NCBI RefSeq assembly: GCF_030581005.1
Contig: NZ_JAUQSX010000005.1
Span: forward strand, 310,001 to 374,000
DNA length: 64,000 bases
Reading direction: 5' to 3'
Origin: Hymenobacter mellowenesis
Lineage (GTDB): Bacteria; Bacteroidota; Bacteroidia; Cytophagales; Hymenobacteraceae
The position numbers and the translations under genes were made by a program. The notes below the pieces were generated by a model. It was given only the letters and a program-made list of their open reading frames with translations. It was not told where the DNA came from and ran no database searches. Of this stretch, positions 45,901 through 54,109 are shown piece after piece (positions within the stretch are counted from its first letter, which is position 1; the number at the start of each line of letters is the position of its first letter).

Positions 45901-46148
45901 TCCTGCGTGGCGTAGCCCACGTAGGAAAATACCAGCGTGTTGGCCGTCGAAGGCACCGAGATGGAGAATTTGCCATCCGCATCCGACGAAGTGCCGAGCT
46001 TGGTGCCTTTCACCAGCACCGTCACGCCCGGAATCGAAGCGCCGTCGGAGCCGGCCACGGTGCCGGTCACGGTGCGGTCCTGGGCCCGCACGGAATGGGT
46101 GGTCAGGACCAGTAGCAGGGCCAAAAAGAGGAGTAGGGTTCTTCTCAT
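42948..46148 (-). CDS. SusC/RagA family TonB-dependent outer-membrane transporter
   Basis: A 1066-aa transporter. ATG 46148 starts a signal peptide (MRRTLLLFLALLLVLT, cut at VRAQ). A CarboxypepD_reg-like domain follows (about 28-105; VTVLVKGTKLGTSSDADG), then the SusC linker DEVVVVGYGTQSRRDLTG, the plug domain (about 120-235), and a 22-strand-type barrel that ends in GLNIGF with a terminal Phe. It imports a ligand captured by the SusD-like partner, with energy from TonB/ExbBD. No anti-sigma/sigma pair, hybrid two-component system or hydrolase accompanies it, so the substrate and regulation are unknown. Confidence 0.94.
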   Translation of the reverse strand: MRRTLLLFLALLLVLTTHSVRAQDRTVTGTVAGSDGASIPGVTVLVKGTKLGTSSDADGKFSISVPSTANTLVFSYVGYATQEVAIGDKSSVKVSLVTDAKGLDEVVVVGYGTQSRRDLTGNVATITGKEIATSPVQSFDQALQGRAPGVNITTPNGVLNNPPVIRIRGVNSINLSSTPLIVIDGIPTFTGNTSALGSVPNNPLSNLNPADIESMEVLKDASATAIYGSRAAGGVILVTTKKGRKGQSHVNYDTWAGWSKPVRLYDVLNAQQYVDVKNEAVRNLNANRRAIGAAATNVEGFKLADANGNAADTRWYDYIYRTGFSQSHNVNFSGGTEKTSFFSSVGYTNQKGMIVNNDFKRISARVNVDHKVFKNFTVGMRVAYSNTMNSSPNTGSVGDNAFGSAGLGRVPILLPPNLAAYNPDGSPNVSGTSIGPGPNLNPANGQPFVIGFINPVVDIKNNRFTSDGSQIEGSVYADWEIFKGLNLRTNYGVNNLSFEDKAFFTSLPGSLTPTGEADNYYRTNKRWNWQNTLQYDHTFGENHNLSLLVGNEQQNTDIQRWGASRTGVADDFFTTFQGNYTNIASSGQFQGTNYLVSFFGRVNYNYAHKYLASLSGRRDGYSAFAKKYGNFYGASLGYVVSEEDFWKNSSLGAVFSTLKLTGSYGVVGNNQGISDFVALSTYTSGLYAASPTLYYSNAGNPNLTWETSKKTDIGLGFGFFQDRLRGNFAYYENLVDGLILDVPQSPSKGIPNNSISANVGSMRNTGIEADVSYNVFQDKAFSWTTSLNVTTLKNRVLSLATEGQRLPTSTGGLEVANYTEVGRSVGEILAVRSLGVNPDNGRRMIQKADGTIVEYNHQGTTGVGSTGWTIKDTNTNTSAPTQLQDGVYYGPVLPTWYGGFDNTFRYKGIDLGLFVQFSGGNYIYNGTKSGLHDQRFWNNEVDILDHWTENNRNAKWPRVVYTDNVSNGSALVMSSNVEKGDFARLRQVSLGYSLSQTLLSRISVASARVYVQVQNAALLTKYSGIDPEISTNGTSGVNSGANTGAGVDRNSVGQARTYTVGLNIGF

Positions 46149-46405
46149 GAGGAAAAGTTTTGATTGAAAAAATGGTGAGTGAAGCAGCGAATATAGAGAA
46201 TGAATTTTTGACAATAGAAACCCGTAATCGCATTAATTTTTTTAATCCATTTCTGTGTTTAGGCGCTCTATTGACGAAAAGGAGGGAATAATTTACAAGA
46301 CCCGGTGAACTGTATATAGTGGGTGATGCCTCACTGCCTGGAATTACACACGGCTGAACAATGATGTGCCGATGGGTTTTGCTGATGAAATGATTAGGAC
46401 ATAAA
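46149..46405. other. AT-rich leader region before the susC-like gene
   Basis: This 257-bp stretch is clearly more AT-rich than its surroundings and forms most of a 401-bp gap. It should contain the promoter of the susCD pair, but I found no match to TTG-N19-TAnnTTTG on the minus strand. There is no ORF, tRNA or clear riboswitch-like fold. Confidence 0.4.
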
Positions 46406-46437
46406 AAAAGTCCGCTGAGCACGCTCAGCGGACTTTT
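46406..46437. terminator. Terminator after the SDR gene
   Basis: A perfect 14-bp stem (46406-46419 with 46424-46437) with 4-nt loop CACG and A/T runs on both sides. It lies 113 bp past the SDR stop, so it can end the SDR transcript before the susC leader. Confidence 0.88.
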
Positions 46438-46549
46438 CTGAAGAAATGGTTCTCAGCTATTGCTGATAAGGGGCAAAAGGCGGCTTCGAGTGCTGGACCA
46501 TGCCCGCAGCGTTTGACAGCTACTCAGCACCGGGCCTGCTGCGGGGTGC

Positions 46550-47263
46550 TTACCATGGCACCGGCTGGCCCTGCCAGGTGAGGAAGCTGCCGTTTTCGTC
46601 GGCGTGCAGCTGCTCGGCCAGGCGGATGATGCCGCGAGCCGAGTCGGCGGGCTCTTGGGTGGCGTGGTCGCCGCCCATGTCGGTGCGCATCCAGCCCGGG
46701 TCCACAAGCACCGAAATCAGGCCCATGTGACCAATCTCGGCGGCCAGGCTGCGCATGTACATGTTCAGGGCGGCCTTGCTGGCGCTGTAGTGGTAGGGGT
46801 CGCCGGTGGCTTTCCACGTCAGGGAGCCCTGGCCCGAGGAGATGCTCAGAATGCGGCCCTTCTGGCCGGCGCGCAGCAGCGGCAGCAGCGCCTGGGCCAC
46901 CAGCAGCGGCCCAATGGCGTTCACCTGCATGGTTTCGATGGCGTCGTCGTGGGTGAGCTGGCCCAGGCGCTGGTGGGCGTCGCCCGAGCCCGCGTGCGGG
47001 TACACCCCGGCGTTGTTGATGAGCACATCGAGGCCGTCGGTGGCGCTTTGCACGGCCTGCACGGCGGCGGCAATGGAGTCGGCGCTGGCCACGTCGAGGG
47101 GCAGTAGGGTCAGGCGGTCGGGGTACTGGCGGCGCAGGCGGTGCAGGTCGCCGGCCTCGGCGGGCTTCCGGCTGGTAGCAAACACCTGGTCGCCGCGCTC
47201 CAGGTACTGGCGGGTAAGTTCGAGGCCCAGGCCCCGGTTGGCTCCGGTGATGAAAACGCGCAT
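46550..47263 (-). CDS. Short-chain dehydrogenase/reductase (SDR) family oxidoreductase
   Basis: A 237-aa classical SDR. The cofactor motif is TGANRGLG at residues 6-13, with NNAG near 87-90 and the catalytic Tyr and Lys in YSASK near 160, with Ser in SISSGQG before it. Size is normal. The Arg-rich segment after the first strand (TSRKPAEAGDL) suggests NADP(H) preference. The nearest named relatives are carbonyl-reductase-like or C-factor-like SDRs; the substrate is not known. It stands alone, with a terminator downstream. Confidence 0.9.
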   Translation of the reverse strand: MRVFITGANRGLGLELTRQYLERGDQVFATSRKPAEAGDLHRLRRQYPDRLTLLPLDVASADSIAAAVQAVQSATDGLDVLINNAGVYPHAGSGDAHQRLGQLTHDDAIETMQVNAIGPLLVAQALLPLLRAGQKGRILSISSGQGSLTWKATGDPYHYSASKAALNMYMRSLAAEIGHMGLISVLVDPGWMRTDMGGDHATQEPADSARGIIRLAEQLHADENGSFLTWQGQPVPW

Positions 47264-47395
47264 GGTTCAGTAAAGGGTTGGTGGGGAAAACAGAGGAATT
47301 TGGGGCTGCAGTTTACGCACAAAACCGTCGTAAATTTCACGCATTCCTCCCCCAAGCGATGCCCGCCATCCGCTTTTTCGGCGCCCACCGGGCCG

Positions 47396-48550
47396 TCATT
47401 CCGCCACTTGCAGCAGCACGGTGGCCTGCGGCCGGCCTTCCACGCGCAAGCGCAGGGTGTAGAGGCCGTGCCCGGCGAGTGGCGCGGCCCACGGCAGGGC
47501 GTGCGGGCCAGCGGGCAGCCAGCCAAACGTTTGGCTGCTCAGCAACCGGCCCAACGGGTCGAACAGGTCGAAGGCCACGCGCCCGGATTGGCGCAGGGTG
47601 AAGGCCAAGTGGCGGGGGCCGCTGCCCGGGTTGGGATACACGCGCACGTCGGTAGCCGCCCCGGCGCGGGCGCGGGTAGCCGATACCACGGGGCGAGCCA
47701 CAGCAATATCGGAAATAAGGCTATAGGCAATAGCGCCGCCCACGGGCCCCACCAGCGTGGCCGCGCCGGTGGCGGGGCTGAGCGTGTAAAGGAACGCCTC
47801 GGAGATGTTGCCCGTCAGAGCCGAGCGCACCAGATACAACGTGTTGCTACCGGATACCGGGTTGTAGTCCACGTCGAAACTCGATAGCGCGCCCGTCAGG
47901 CTCAAGCCCACCGGCCCGGCGGTGCGCAGCGTGCCGGTGTTGGGCGGGTTCAGCGTCACCAGCCGGCCGGCGCTCTTGTCGAGGCCATAGAGCGAGGTCG
48001 CTGCACTGCCATTGTAGGTGTTCGTATAGGCGATGGCGCCCACGGAGGGCGTTTGGCCGGCGTAGGCGTCGGTGCTGGCGTAAGCCAGGGGCGCATCGGT
48101 GGCCACCAGTGCGCCGGTGCCGGGGTCGAGCCGGTAGTTGGCGGTATTTCCCACCACCCGCACCTGGTCGGCCACCGGGTCAAACCCAAACCCGATGTTG
48201 TTGGAAGAATTGCCCAGCCCCAGCGAAAGCGCCGGGCCCACCGGTGTGGCCACGCTGGTATTCCGGTTCAATACAAAGAGGCGGGCTTGAAAGTTGCTGT
48301 ATGCCAGCAAGTAAAGCTGGCCCGTCGCGGGCCGGGTTTCAATGGCAACCGGCAACAGCCCCCCCGTGCCCGTGATGTAGGCCATGCGGGTGAGCGCGGC
48401 GGGTGCGGCCGCATCGAACGACGCTAGGCTGGCAGCACCGGCCACATCTGTGCTGGGCATTAAGGCATACACTGTTTGAGCATGCGCCTGCGACCGGATT
48501 CCAAACAGCCCAGCCGTGGCCAGAAATAGAGCAGTAAAAGATGTGCGCAT
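47396..48550 (-). CDS. DUF4394 secreted protein with T9SS sorting domain
   Basis: A 384-aa protein. ATG 48550 starts a signal peptide (TALFLATAGLFGI, cut at AHAQ). Residues ~25-300 are a DUF4394 domain, a propeller-like fold with IGFGFDPVADQVRVVGNTAN and FDVDYNPVSGSNTLYLV. The C-terminal ~80 residues (VRVYPNPGSGPRHLAFTL to the end) are a T9SS type A domain. It is likely exported and surface-attached. Function is unknown. A 132-bp spacer without features lies between it and the SDR gene. Confidence 0.87.
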   Translation of the reverse strand: MRTSFTALFLATAGLFGIRSQAHAQTVYALMPSTDVAGAASLASFDAAAPAALTRMAYITGTGGLLPVAIETRPATGQLYLLAYSNFQARLFVLNRNTSVATPVGPALSLGLGNSSNNIGFGFDPVADQVRVVGNTANYRLDPGTGALVATDAPLAYASTDAYAGQTPSVGAIAYTNTYNGSAATSLYGLDKSAGRLVTLNPPNTGTLRTAGPVGLSLTGALSSFDVDYNPVSGSNTLYLVRSALTGNISEAFLYTLSPATGAATLVGPVGGAIAYSLISDIAVARPVVSATRARAGAATDVRVYPNPGSGPRHLAFTLRQSGRVAFDLFDPLGRLLSSQTFGWLPAGPHALPWAAPLAGHGLYTLRLRVEGRPQATVLLQVAE

Positions 48551-48627
48551 ACCCAGACAGTAAAAGGTGAACCCAACCGGACGACAGCTGCCCCCGCGCC
48601 AGACACGGACGCGGCCCTGCCGGGCGC

Positions 48628-48658
48628 CCAAGGTAAACGAAAAGCCCTGCGCACCAAA
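48628..48658 (-). promoter_or_regulatory. Possible promoter of the DUF4394 gene
   Basis: On the minus strand TTTG (48655-48658) is followed after 19 nt by TACCTTGG (48628-48635), 7 of 8 to TAnnTTTG. It overlaps the terminator of the upstream gene, so termination and initiation are packed together. Confidence 0.4.
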
Positions 48659-48676
48659 ATGATGCGCAGGGCTTTT
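48640..48676. terminator. Terminator after the GNAT-nitrilase gene
   Basis: A perfect 14-bp stem (48640-48653 with 48663-48676), 9-nt loop, A and T runs on both sides, 43 bp past the stop of the minus-strand gene at 48720. Confidence 0.88.
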
Positions 48677-48719
48677 GCCAAAAAACGGTGCCAAGGCGTG
48701 CCGCGCCGGTTCGAGCAGA

Positions 48720-50444
48720 TTAGCCCGCCGCCACGGCCTTGCGGCGGCTGGGGCGCGTCAGGCGCTCCACGCCCTGCTCCAGCAGCTCCTCGTCGCGGTC
48801 GGTCTTTTTCACGGTCCAGCTCAACGAGTAGAGGTCCTTGCGGCGGTCGCGCAGGTTGCGCACGGCACCGCTGGTGTTCAGGTCTTTGAGTAGGTCAAGG
48901 TCGAGGTCGGCAATGAGCGTCATCTCGGTGTTGGGCGTAGCTTCGGCCACGATGGCATCGTGCGGGAAGGCGAAGTCGGAGGGGCTGAACACGGCCGACT
49001 GCGAGTACTGAATGTCCATGTTTTCGACGCGCGGCAGGTTGCCCACCGAGCCGGTGATGGCCACGTAGCATTCGTTCTCGATGGCCCGGGCCTGGGCGCA
49101 GATGCGCACGCGCTGGTAGGCGTTCTTGGTGTCGGTCCAGAAGGGCACGAACAGGATTTTCACGCCCTCGTCGCTCAGCATGCGGGCCAGCTCCGGGAAT
49201 TCGATGTCGTAGCACACCAGAATGCCGATTTTGCCGAAGTCCGTGTCGAAGCACTTGAGCTTGTCGCCGCCGCGCATGCCCCAGTAGCTGGCCTCGTCGG
49301 GCGTCACGTGCAACTTGTACTGCTCGTCCACGGTGCCGTCGCGGCGGCAGAGGTAGGCCACGTTGTGCAGCTTGCCGTCCTCGTACACCGGCATCGAGCC
49401 GGCCACAATGTTGATATTGTAGCTCACGGCCAGCTCCATCATCTTGATTTTGATGGGCTCAGTGAAGGCCGCCATGGCCCGGATGGCTACCGACGGCGAG
49501 TCCTCGTTGGTGAGGGCCATGAGCGGGGCGTTAAAGAACTCCGGAAACATCACGCAGTCCGACTTATAGCCGCTTACCGTGTCCACGAAGAACTCCATTT
49601 GCTGGAGCAAGTCTTCCAGGCTGCGGGTGGCGCGCATCTGCCACTGCACCACGCCAATGCGGACGTTGGACTTAGTGTTGCCGATGAGCTTTTCCGTCTC
49701 TTCGTAATACACGTTAATCCACTCCAGCAACGTGGCGTAAGCCTTTGATTCCGAATCGTAAGGCAGGTAGCCCCGGATGAGCTTGCGCACGTAGAACTCG
49801 TTCGAGAGCTGGAAGGTGAGGATGGGGTCGACCAGCTCCTTGTTGCGCACCATCTCCACGTACTTGGCGGGCGTCATCTCGTTGGCGTAGGCCGCGTAGC
49901 CAGGAATGCGGCCGCCGGCCACCATGGCGCGCAGGTTCAGGTTCTCGCACAGTTCCTTGCGGGCGTCGTAGAGGCGGCGGCCCAGGCGCAGGCTGCGGTA
50001 CTCAGGGTCCACGAACACGTCGACGCCGTAGAGGGTGTCGCCGTCGGGGTCGTGGGTGTCGAACTTGCCGTTGCCCGTGATTTTGGCGTAGGTGTGCTTA
50101 TCGCCAAACTTGCTGTAGTCCACAATGATGGCTAGCGCGGCGGCCACCAGCCGGCCGTTGTCTTCAATGCCAATCTGGCCCTCGGGAAACTTGCGGAGCA
50201 GGGCCGCAAACTCATCGGCCGCCCAGGCGCCTTCCATGTTGGAATACACCTTGTCCATGATGTCCTTAATGGCCTTGAAATCAGAGCGGCGCAGCGTGCG
50301 CAGCACCAGCTTGTGGGCCGGCACGGCGGTAGGCGTGAGGCGCTCGGCCGCCAGCGCGGCAATGGGCGAAACAACTTTCTTGGCGTGGGCGCCGCTAGGG
50401 GCCGCTTTGCCGTTCGTGGCTTTGCCGTTGGAAGAAGAACTCAT
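48720..50444 (-). CDS. Fusion of GNAT acetyltransferase and nitrilase-type carbon-nitrogen hydrolase
   Basis: A 574-aa cytoplasmic protein. After a disordered ~40-residue N-terminus comes a GNAT domain (about 50-210; LRTLRRSDFKAIKDIMDKVY, VFVDPEYRSLRLGRRLYDAR for acetyl-CoA binding). A linker leads to a nitrilase-superfamily domain (about 230-510) with an intact triad: Glu in MFPEFFNAP (near 301), Lys in YKLHVTPDE (near 376), Cys in ILVCYDIEFPE (near 410). This fusion is found in many Bacteroidota and other bacteria; its substrate is not established. ATG 50444 is preferred to an upstream TTG. Confidence 0.92.
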   Translation of the reverse strand: MSSSSNGKATNGKAAPSGAHAKKVVSPIAALAAERLTPTAVPAHKLVLRTLRRSDFKAIKDIMDKVYSNMEGAWAADEFAALLRKFPEGQIGIEDNGRLVAAALAIIVDYSKFGDKHTYAKITGNGKFDTHDPDGDTLYGVDVFVDPEYRSLRLGRRLYDARKELCENLNLRAMVAGGRIPGYAAYANEMTPAKYVEMVRNKELVDPILTFQLSNEFYVRKLIRGYLPYDSESKAYATLLEWINVYYEETEKLIGNTKSNVRIGVVQWQMRATRSLEDLLQQMEFFVDTVSGYKSDCVMFPEFFNAPLMALTNEDSPSVAIRAMAAFTEPIKIKMMELAVSYNINIVAGSMPVYEDGKLHNVAYLCRRDGTVDEQYKLHVTPDEASYWGMRGGDKLKCFDTDFGKIGILVCYDIEFPELARMLSDEGVKILFVPFWTDTKNAYQRVRICAQARAIENECYVAITGSVGNLPRVENMDIQYSQSAVFSPSDFAFPHDAIVAEATPNTEMTLIADLDLDLLKDLNTSGAVRNLRDRRKDLYSLSWTVKKTDRDEELLEQGVERLTRPSRRKAVAAG

Positions 50445-50511
50445 AAGAATCGAAATCGAAAATGCAGGAAAAACGGCGGGCAACTGCGCGGGAGTGGCAA
50501 CGCCAGCTCCA

Positions 50512-50519
50512 CAAAATTA
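50512..50519 (-). promoter_or_regulatory. Possible -7 element for the GNAT-nitrilase gene
   Basis: TAATTTTG on the minus strand fits TAnnTTTG exactly, about 65 bp upstream of the ATG. No -33 TTG at the usual distance. Confidence 0.35.
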
Positions 50520-50522
50520 CCC

Positions 50523-50557
50523 AATAAAAAACCCGTTGGCCGGGGCAGCCAACGGGT
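50523..50557 (-). terminator. Terminator after the T9SS gene at 50601
   Basis: A 10-bp perfect stem (50531-50540 with 50548-50557), 7-nt loop; on the minus strand it is followed by a T-run (50525-50530 read in reverse). It lies 44 bp past the stop. Confidence 0.82.
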
Positions 50558-50600
50558 ATGCAAACGAAAAACCGCGCAAAACGGTGCAAATGGGCCGAAA

Positions 50601-51761
50601 TTACTCCCGCACAACCCGCCGCGTAGCCGTGCCGCGCGCCGTCGTCACCGTGAGCAGCGCCACGCCGCGGAAGATGCCAAAGGCCTCGGCGCCCAGCGTA
50701 AGCTCGCCGGCCGAATTGTTGAAGCTGCGCCGGAACAGCTGCCGCCCCACCAAATCGGTGGCCGACACGGTGAGCGGGCCGCTGCCAGCCGGCAGGCTGA
50801 GCGTGAGCGGGCTGCCCACGGCCGAGGGGTTCGGGTAGGCGCTCAGGGCCGCATCAGTGGCGGCGTCGCGGGTGGCGAGGCGCACGATGCGGCGGTAAAT
50901 GTCGCGGTACTCCACGCCGGTGATGGTTTCCTGGCCGGCTATCAGCGTGGTGGTGATGGTGAGCAGCGGCACGTGCTGGGTTTTGGCCAGCCACTTGTAC
51001 TCGCGCGTCACCGGCACATCGAAGCCCTGGCTGATGCCGCCCACCGAAATGCTGTCGTGGTCCTGCAGGCGCGTCACCACGCGCACCGTCTGGAACGTGC
51101 CGAAGGGCGTGGTGAGCGTGCCCCAGGCATCGGGCTTGTTCACACGCTTGCGCTTCTGGCTGAGGTAACCCACTGCCGCAGCGGCCGCAGGCGTAGTGAA
51201 GTAGGAATTGCTGGAATCGGCCGCGCTGGCGAAACTCAGCGGAAAGCGGTAAATAATGTCCTGTTGGGCTTGGCTGGCATACGTAACCGGCACGGCCGTG
51301 CCCGCCAGCGTGCCCCCAAAGCCCACCGAGCGGAAATCCTGCTGCGCCGCCGCGGCCGTCGAGAGTTTGTAAAACTCATACGTGTCGGTGATGGGCAGCA
51401 CGCCGCTGGCGGCCAGCGGCAGGGGCTTCTGGCCCGCCACCGTGGCCTGGTTCACGCCCCCAAACAGGGGACCGAACGTGAAGGCGTACAGCACCGAAGT
51501 GGCCGTGACGGTGGCCAGCGGCAGATACGTTTCCACGCGCTGCGAGGTGGGTACTAGGCCGGCGTAGTTCCAGGTCTGGTTGGCGCCGCGCCGGGTGAGG
51601 GGCGGCGCCGTGGCGGGCAGCACCGGGCTGGCCACGCTCAGGCGCAGCGAATCGACGCCCGCGGTGAGTGAGGGCATGTCCGTGCGGTCGATAATGGGCG
51701 AAGTGGTCTGGGCCAGAGCCGGGCCGGCAAGGAGAAGCAAAAAGGGTAGGAGTTGGCGCAT
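50601..51761 (-). CDS. Secreted protein with T9SS sorting domain
   Basis: A 386-aa protein with a signal peptide (about 1-17, ALAQ). Residues ~20-300 form a domain seen in other Bacteroidota secreted proteins, with NQTWNYAGL early on and a KAQ-type beta-rich core; I do not recognise a named family. The C-terminal ~75 residues (LSAYPNPSAVGSPLTLSLP to the end, RRVVRE) are a T9SS type A domain. It has its own terminator and a possible promoter. Confidence 0.8.
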   Translation of the reverse strand: MRQLLPFLLLLAGPALAQTTSPIIDRTDMPSLTAGVDSLRLSVASPVLPATAPPLTRRGANQTWNYAGLVPTSQRVETYLPLATVTATSVLYAFTFGPLFGGVNQATVAGQKPLPLAASGVLPITDTYEFYKLSTAAAAQQDFRSVGFGGTLAGTAVPVTYASQAQQDIIYRFPLSFASAADSSNSYFTTPAAAAAVGYLSQKRKRVNKPDAWGTLTTPFGTFQTVRVVTRLQDHDSISVGGISQGFDVPVTREYKWLAKTQHVPLLTITTTLIAGQETITGVEYRDIYRRIVRLATRDAATDAALSAYPNPSAVGSPLTLSLPAGSGPLTVSATDLVGRQLFRRSFNNSAGELTLGAEAFGIFRGVALLTVTTARGTATRRVVRE

Positions 51762-51784
51762 AGGGTCAGCTGTTTAGGCGGCTA

Positions 51785-51812
51785 CGAAGATACGCGCCGA
51801 ACAAACTTCCAA
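51785..51812 (-). promoter_or_regulatory. Possible promoter of the T9SS gene at 50601
   Basis: On the minus strand TTG (51810-51812) is followed after 17 nt by TATCTTCG (51785-51792), 7 of 8 to TAnnTTTG. The leader would be about 20 nt. Confidence 0.35.
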
Positions 51813-51833
51813 CCCCATGCGCGGCAAATAGGC

Positions 51834-52493
51834 TCACACGCCCTGCATCTCGGGCACCTCGCCGGCCGGCACCACCAGCTTGCCGGCGGTGGCGGCCACA
51901 ATCTGCTCCACGCTCACGCCGGGCGCCCGCTCGCGCAGCACGAAGCCGTCGGGCGTCACGTCCATCACGGCTAGCTCGGTCACGATTTTCTTCACACAAC
52001 GCAGTCCCGTGATGGGCAACGTGCAGTCGGCCAGAAGCTTGCTGCTGCCATCTTTGGCCACGTGCTGCATGGCCACGATGATGTTTTTGGCCGAAGCTAC
52101 CAGGTCCATGGCGCCGCCCATGCCTTTCACCATCTTGCCGGGAATCTTCCAGTTGGCGATGTCGCCGCGCTCGGAAACTTCCATGGCGCCGAGGATGGTG
52201 AGGTCCACATGTTCGCCGCGAATCATGCCGAACGAATCGGCCGAGGAGAAGATGCTGGAGCCGGGCAGCGTGGTCACGGTCTGCTTGCCGGCGTTGATGA
52301 GGTCCGGGTCAACCTGGTCTTCTGTCGGGAAGGGGCCCATGCCGAGCAGGCCGTTTTCCGACTGCAGCTCCACGTTGATGCCATCGGGTATGTAGTTGGC
52401 AACCAGCGTGGGAATGCCGATGCCGAGGTTGACGTAGGAGCCGTCTTTTACTTCTTGGGCAATTCGTTTGGCGATGCCGTGTTTGTCGAGCAT
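51834..52493 (-). CDS. scoB: 3-oxoacid CoA-transferase subunit B
   Basis: A 220-aa beta subunit of a class I CoA-transferase (succinyl-CoA:3-ketoacid or acetoacetate type). The catalytic Glu46 is in [32 protein letters not shown] near the N-terminus is the other family signature. It works as a heteromer with ScoA, transferring CoA between acids in ketone-body or branched-chain metabolism. ATG 52493 is preferred to the longer frame, which would start inside the palindromic element. Its partner scoA lies 2.3 kb upstream rather than next to it. Confidence 0.93.
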   Translation of the reverse strand: MLDKHGIAKRIAQEVKDGSYVNLGIGIPTLVANYIPDGINVELQSENGLLGMGPFPTEDQVDPDLINAGKQTVTTLPGSSIFSSADSFGMIRGEHVDLTILGAMEVSERGDIANWKIPGKMVKGMGGAMDLVASAKNIIVAMQHVAKDGSSKLLADCTLPITGLRCVKKIVTELAVMDVTPDGFVLRERAPGVSVEQIVAATAGKLVVPAGEVPEMQGV

Positions 52494-52536
52494 GGGGGTG
52501 GGGTTTCGGGGTGGGATGGGGGATGATTTTAATAGC

Positions 52537-52659
52537 AGAACGTCATGCAGAGCGCAGCGAAGCATCTTTACCGCTATACTAACTTAAATCGCTAACATAA
52601 GCAGACCTTCGATTCAACGAAGCGGTGAAGATGCTTCGCTGCGCTCTGCATGACGTTCT
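52537..52659. repeat. Long inverted repeat, class TCATGCTGAGCG, copy 3
   Basis: Arms 52537-52575 and 52621-52659 pair at 38 of 39 positions with a 45-nt loop. The arms carry TCATGCAGAGCGCAGCGAAG, a variant of copies 1 and 2. It lies 21 bp past the serine-hydrolase stop and 43 bp before scoB. Confidence 0.88.
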
Positions 52660-52680
52660 TTTTTACTTTTCGTAACCGGC

Positions 52681-54096
52681 TTACGGCTTCTGTTCTGGTA
52701 CAAACGCCTCATACACCGCTGCCTTGAACTTGCCGGCCAAATCGCGGCCCGTCGTGTTGGGGTATTTCTGGGTGTAGATGAGAGCTACCAGCTTCGTCTT
52801 GGGGTCGACCCAGTACGTGGTGCCGAAAATGCCGCCCCACTCGTACGAGCCGGCCGACAGGCCCGGCAACTTGGCATTCTGGGGCGTCACGATGCTGAAA
52901 CCCAGGCCGAACTTATTGCCGCCCTGGCTCACGTCGCCCATCTGGTTCTGCGTAATCAGGGCCACAGTGGCGGGTTTCAGCAGCTGGCGGCCGTTGTAGC
53001 GGCCATTGTCAAGCATCATTTGCAGAAAGCGGGAGTAGTCATCGATGGTGGACGACAGGCCCGCGCCGCCCGAAAAGTACGTGCCGCCCGACGCCTTCGG
53101 GTAGTTGGGATACATGCGGCCCAGCGGCTGCACCAGCGGCTCCATGTACACGGTTTGCCTGTTGGCGTCTTCGGTATAAAGCTGGACCAGGCGCGCCTGC
53201 TTGTCGGCGGGCAGGTAAAACCAAGTGTCCTTCATGCCCAGCGGCTCAAACAGGCGCGTGCGCAGATACTTATCCAGCGGCTGGCCCGAAAGCACCTCAA
53301 TCAGCCGGCCCAGCACGTCCACGCTCAGCCCGTAGGTGAACCGCTCGCCCGGCTGGTGCATGAGCGGCAGCTTGCCCAGCGCATCCATCGACACCGCCAG
53401 CGAGCCCGCCGGCGTGCCAATGCCGCTCGGAATGTGCGCTTTGGCATAAATGGCCCGGGCTTCCTTGCTGCCGATGATTGGGTAGCCAATGCCCGAGGTG
53501 TGCGTGAAAAGCTGCCGGATGGTGATTTCGCCCTTGGCCGGCACGGTGGTGTAGGTGGTGTCCTTTTCGTTGAAGGTGGCCAGCACCGTGGGGTTTTTGA
53601 ACGCCGGCAGGTACTTCGAAATTGGGTCGTCGAGCTGGAATTTGCCTTCGTCGTACAGCAGCATCAACCCGATGCTGGTAATGGCCTTGGTCTGGGAGGC
53701 AATGCGCACGATGGCGTCGGTGCGCAGCGGCGTTTGCTGGATGTAATCATCATAGCCCACTGCTTTGCGGTAGAGCACCTTGCCATCGCGCATCACCAGG
53801 GCGATGGCGCCGGGCACGTACTTATTGGGGCGGTATATTACGTTGCCGCTGCCGTCGTTCAGCACTTTGGCCAGCGAGCCCTTCCCCGGTTGGTCGGCGG
53901 TGTACTCCTGCAGCAACTGGTCGATGCGCTGGGCTTCGGGCGGGTCGACGGTGCCGGGGGATTTGATGCCCGGCAGGAGCTGGCTTTTAATTGCCGGGCC
54001 GGCCGGCGCCTTGCGGGCGGGCGCCGTTACCTGGGCCACGGCCCCGTAGCCGCTCAGCAGCAATAGCAGCGCGAATGATGGTTTGCGTAGAGTCAT
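52681..54096 (-). CDS. Serine hydrolase, class C beta-lactamase-like (AmpC fold)
   Basis: A 471-aa periplasmic protein with signal peptide (about 1-22, VAQ). The catalytic SxxK is SQTK at 134-137; the second motif is at FTYGLSVDVLGRLIE (YxS rather than YxN), and a His/Lys-type third motif may be WGGIFGTTYWVDP. The family includes D-aminopeptidases, esterases and peptidoglycan-modifying enzymes as well as true beta-lactamases; the Tyr-Gly-Leu-Ser variant is usual for non-lactamase members. It lies between the separated scoA and scoB genes on the same strand. Confidence 0.9.
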   Translation of the reverse strand: MTLRKPSFALLLLLSGYGAVAQVTAPARKAPAGPAIKSQLLPGIKSPGTVDPPEAQRIDQLLQEYTADQPGKGSLAKVLNDGSGNVIYRPNKYVPGAIALVMRDGKVLYRKAVGYDDYIQQTPLRTDAIVRIASQTKAITSIGLMLLYDEGKFQLDDPISKYLPAFKNPTVLATFNEKDTTYTTVPAKGEITIRQLFTHTSGIGYPIIGSKEARAIYAKAHIPSGIGTPAGSLAVSMDALGKLPLMHQPGERFTYGLSVDVLGRLIEVLSGQPLDKYLRTRLFEPLGMKDTWFYLPADKQARLVQLYTEDANRQTVYMEPLVQPLGRMYPNYPKASGGTYFSGGAGLSSTIDDYSRFLQMMLDNGRYNGRQLLKPATVALITQNQMGDVSQGGNKFGLGFSIVTPQNAKLPGLSAGSYEWGGIFGTTYWVDPKTKLVALIYTQKYPNTTGRDLAGKFKAAVYEAFVPEQKP

Positions 54097-54109
54097 GAAG
54101 GCAAGGTGA

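Noticed and set aside
47264..47395. Spacer between SDR and DUF4394 genes checked for RNA genes or terminators
   Set aside because: No stable hairpin with T-run, tRNA-like fold or promoter match was seen.
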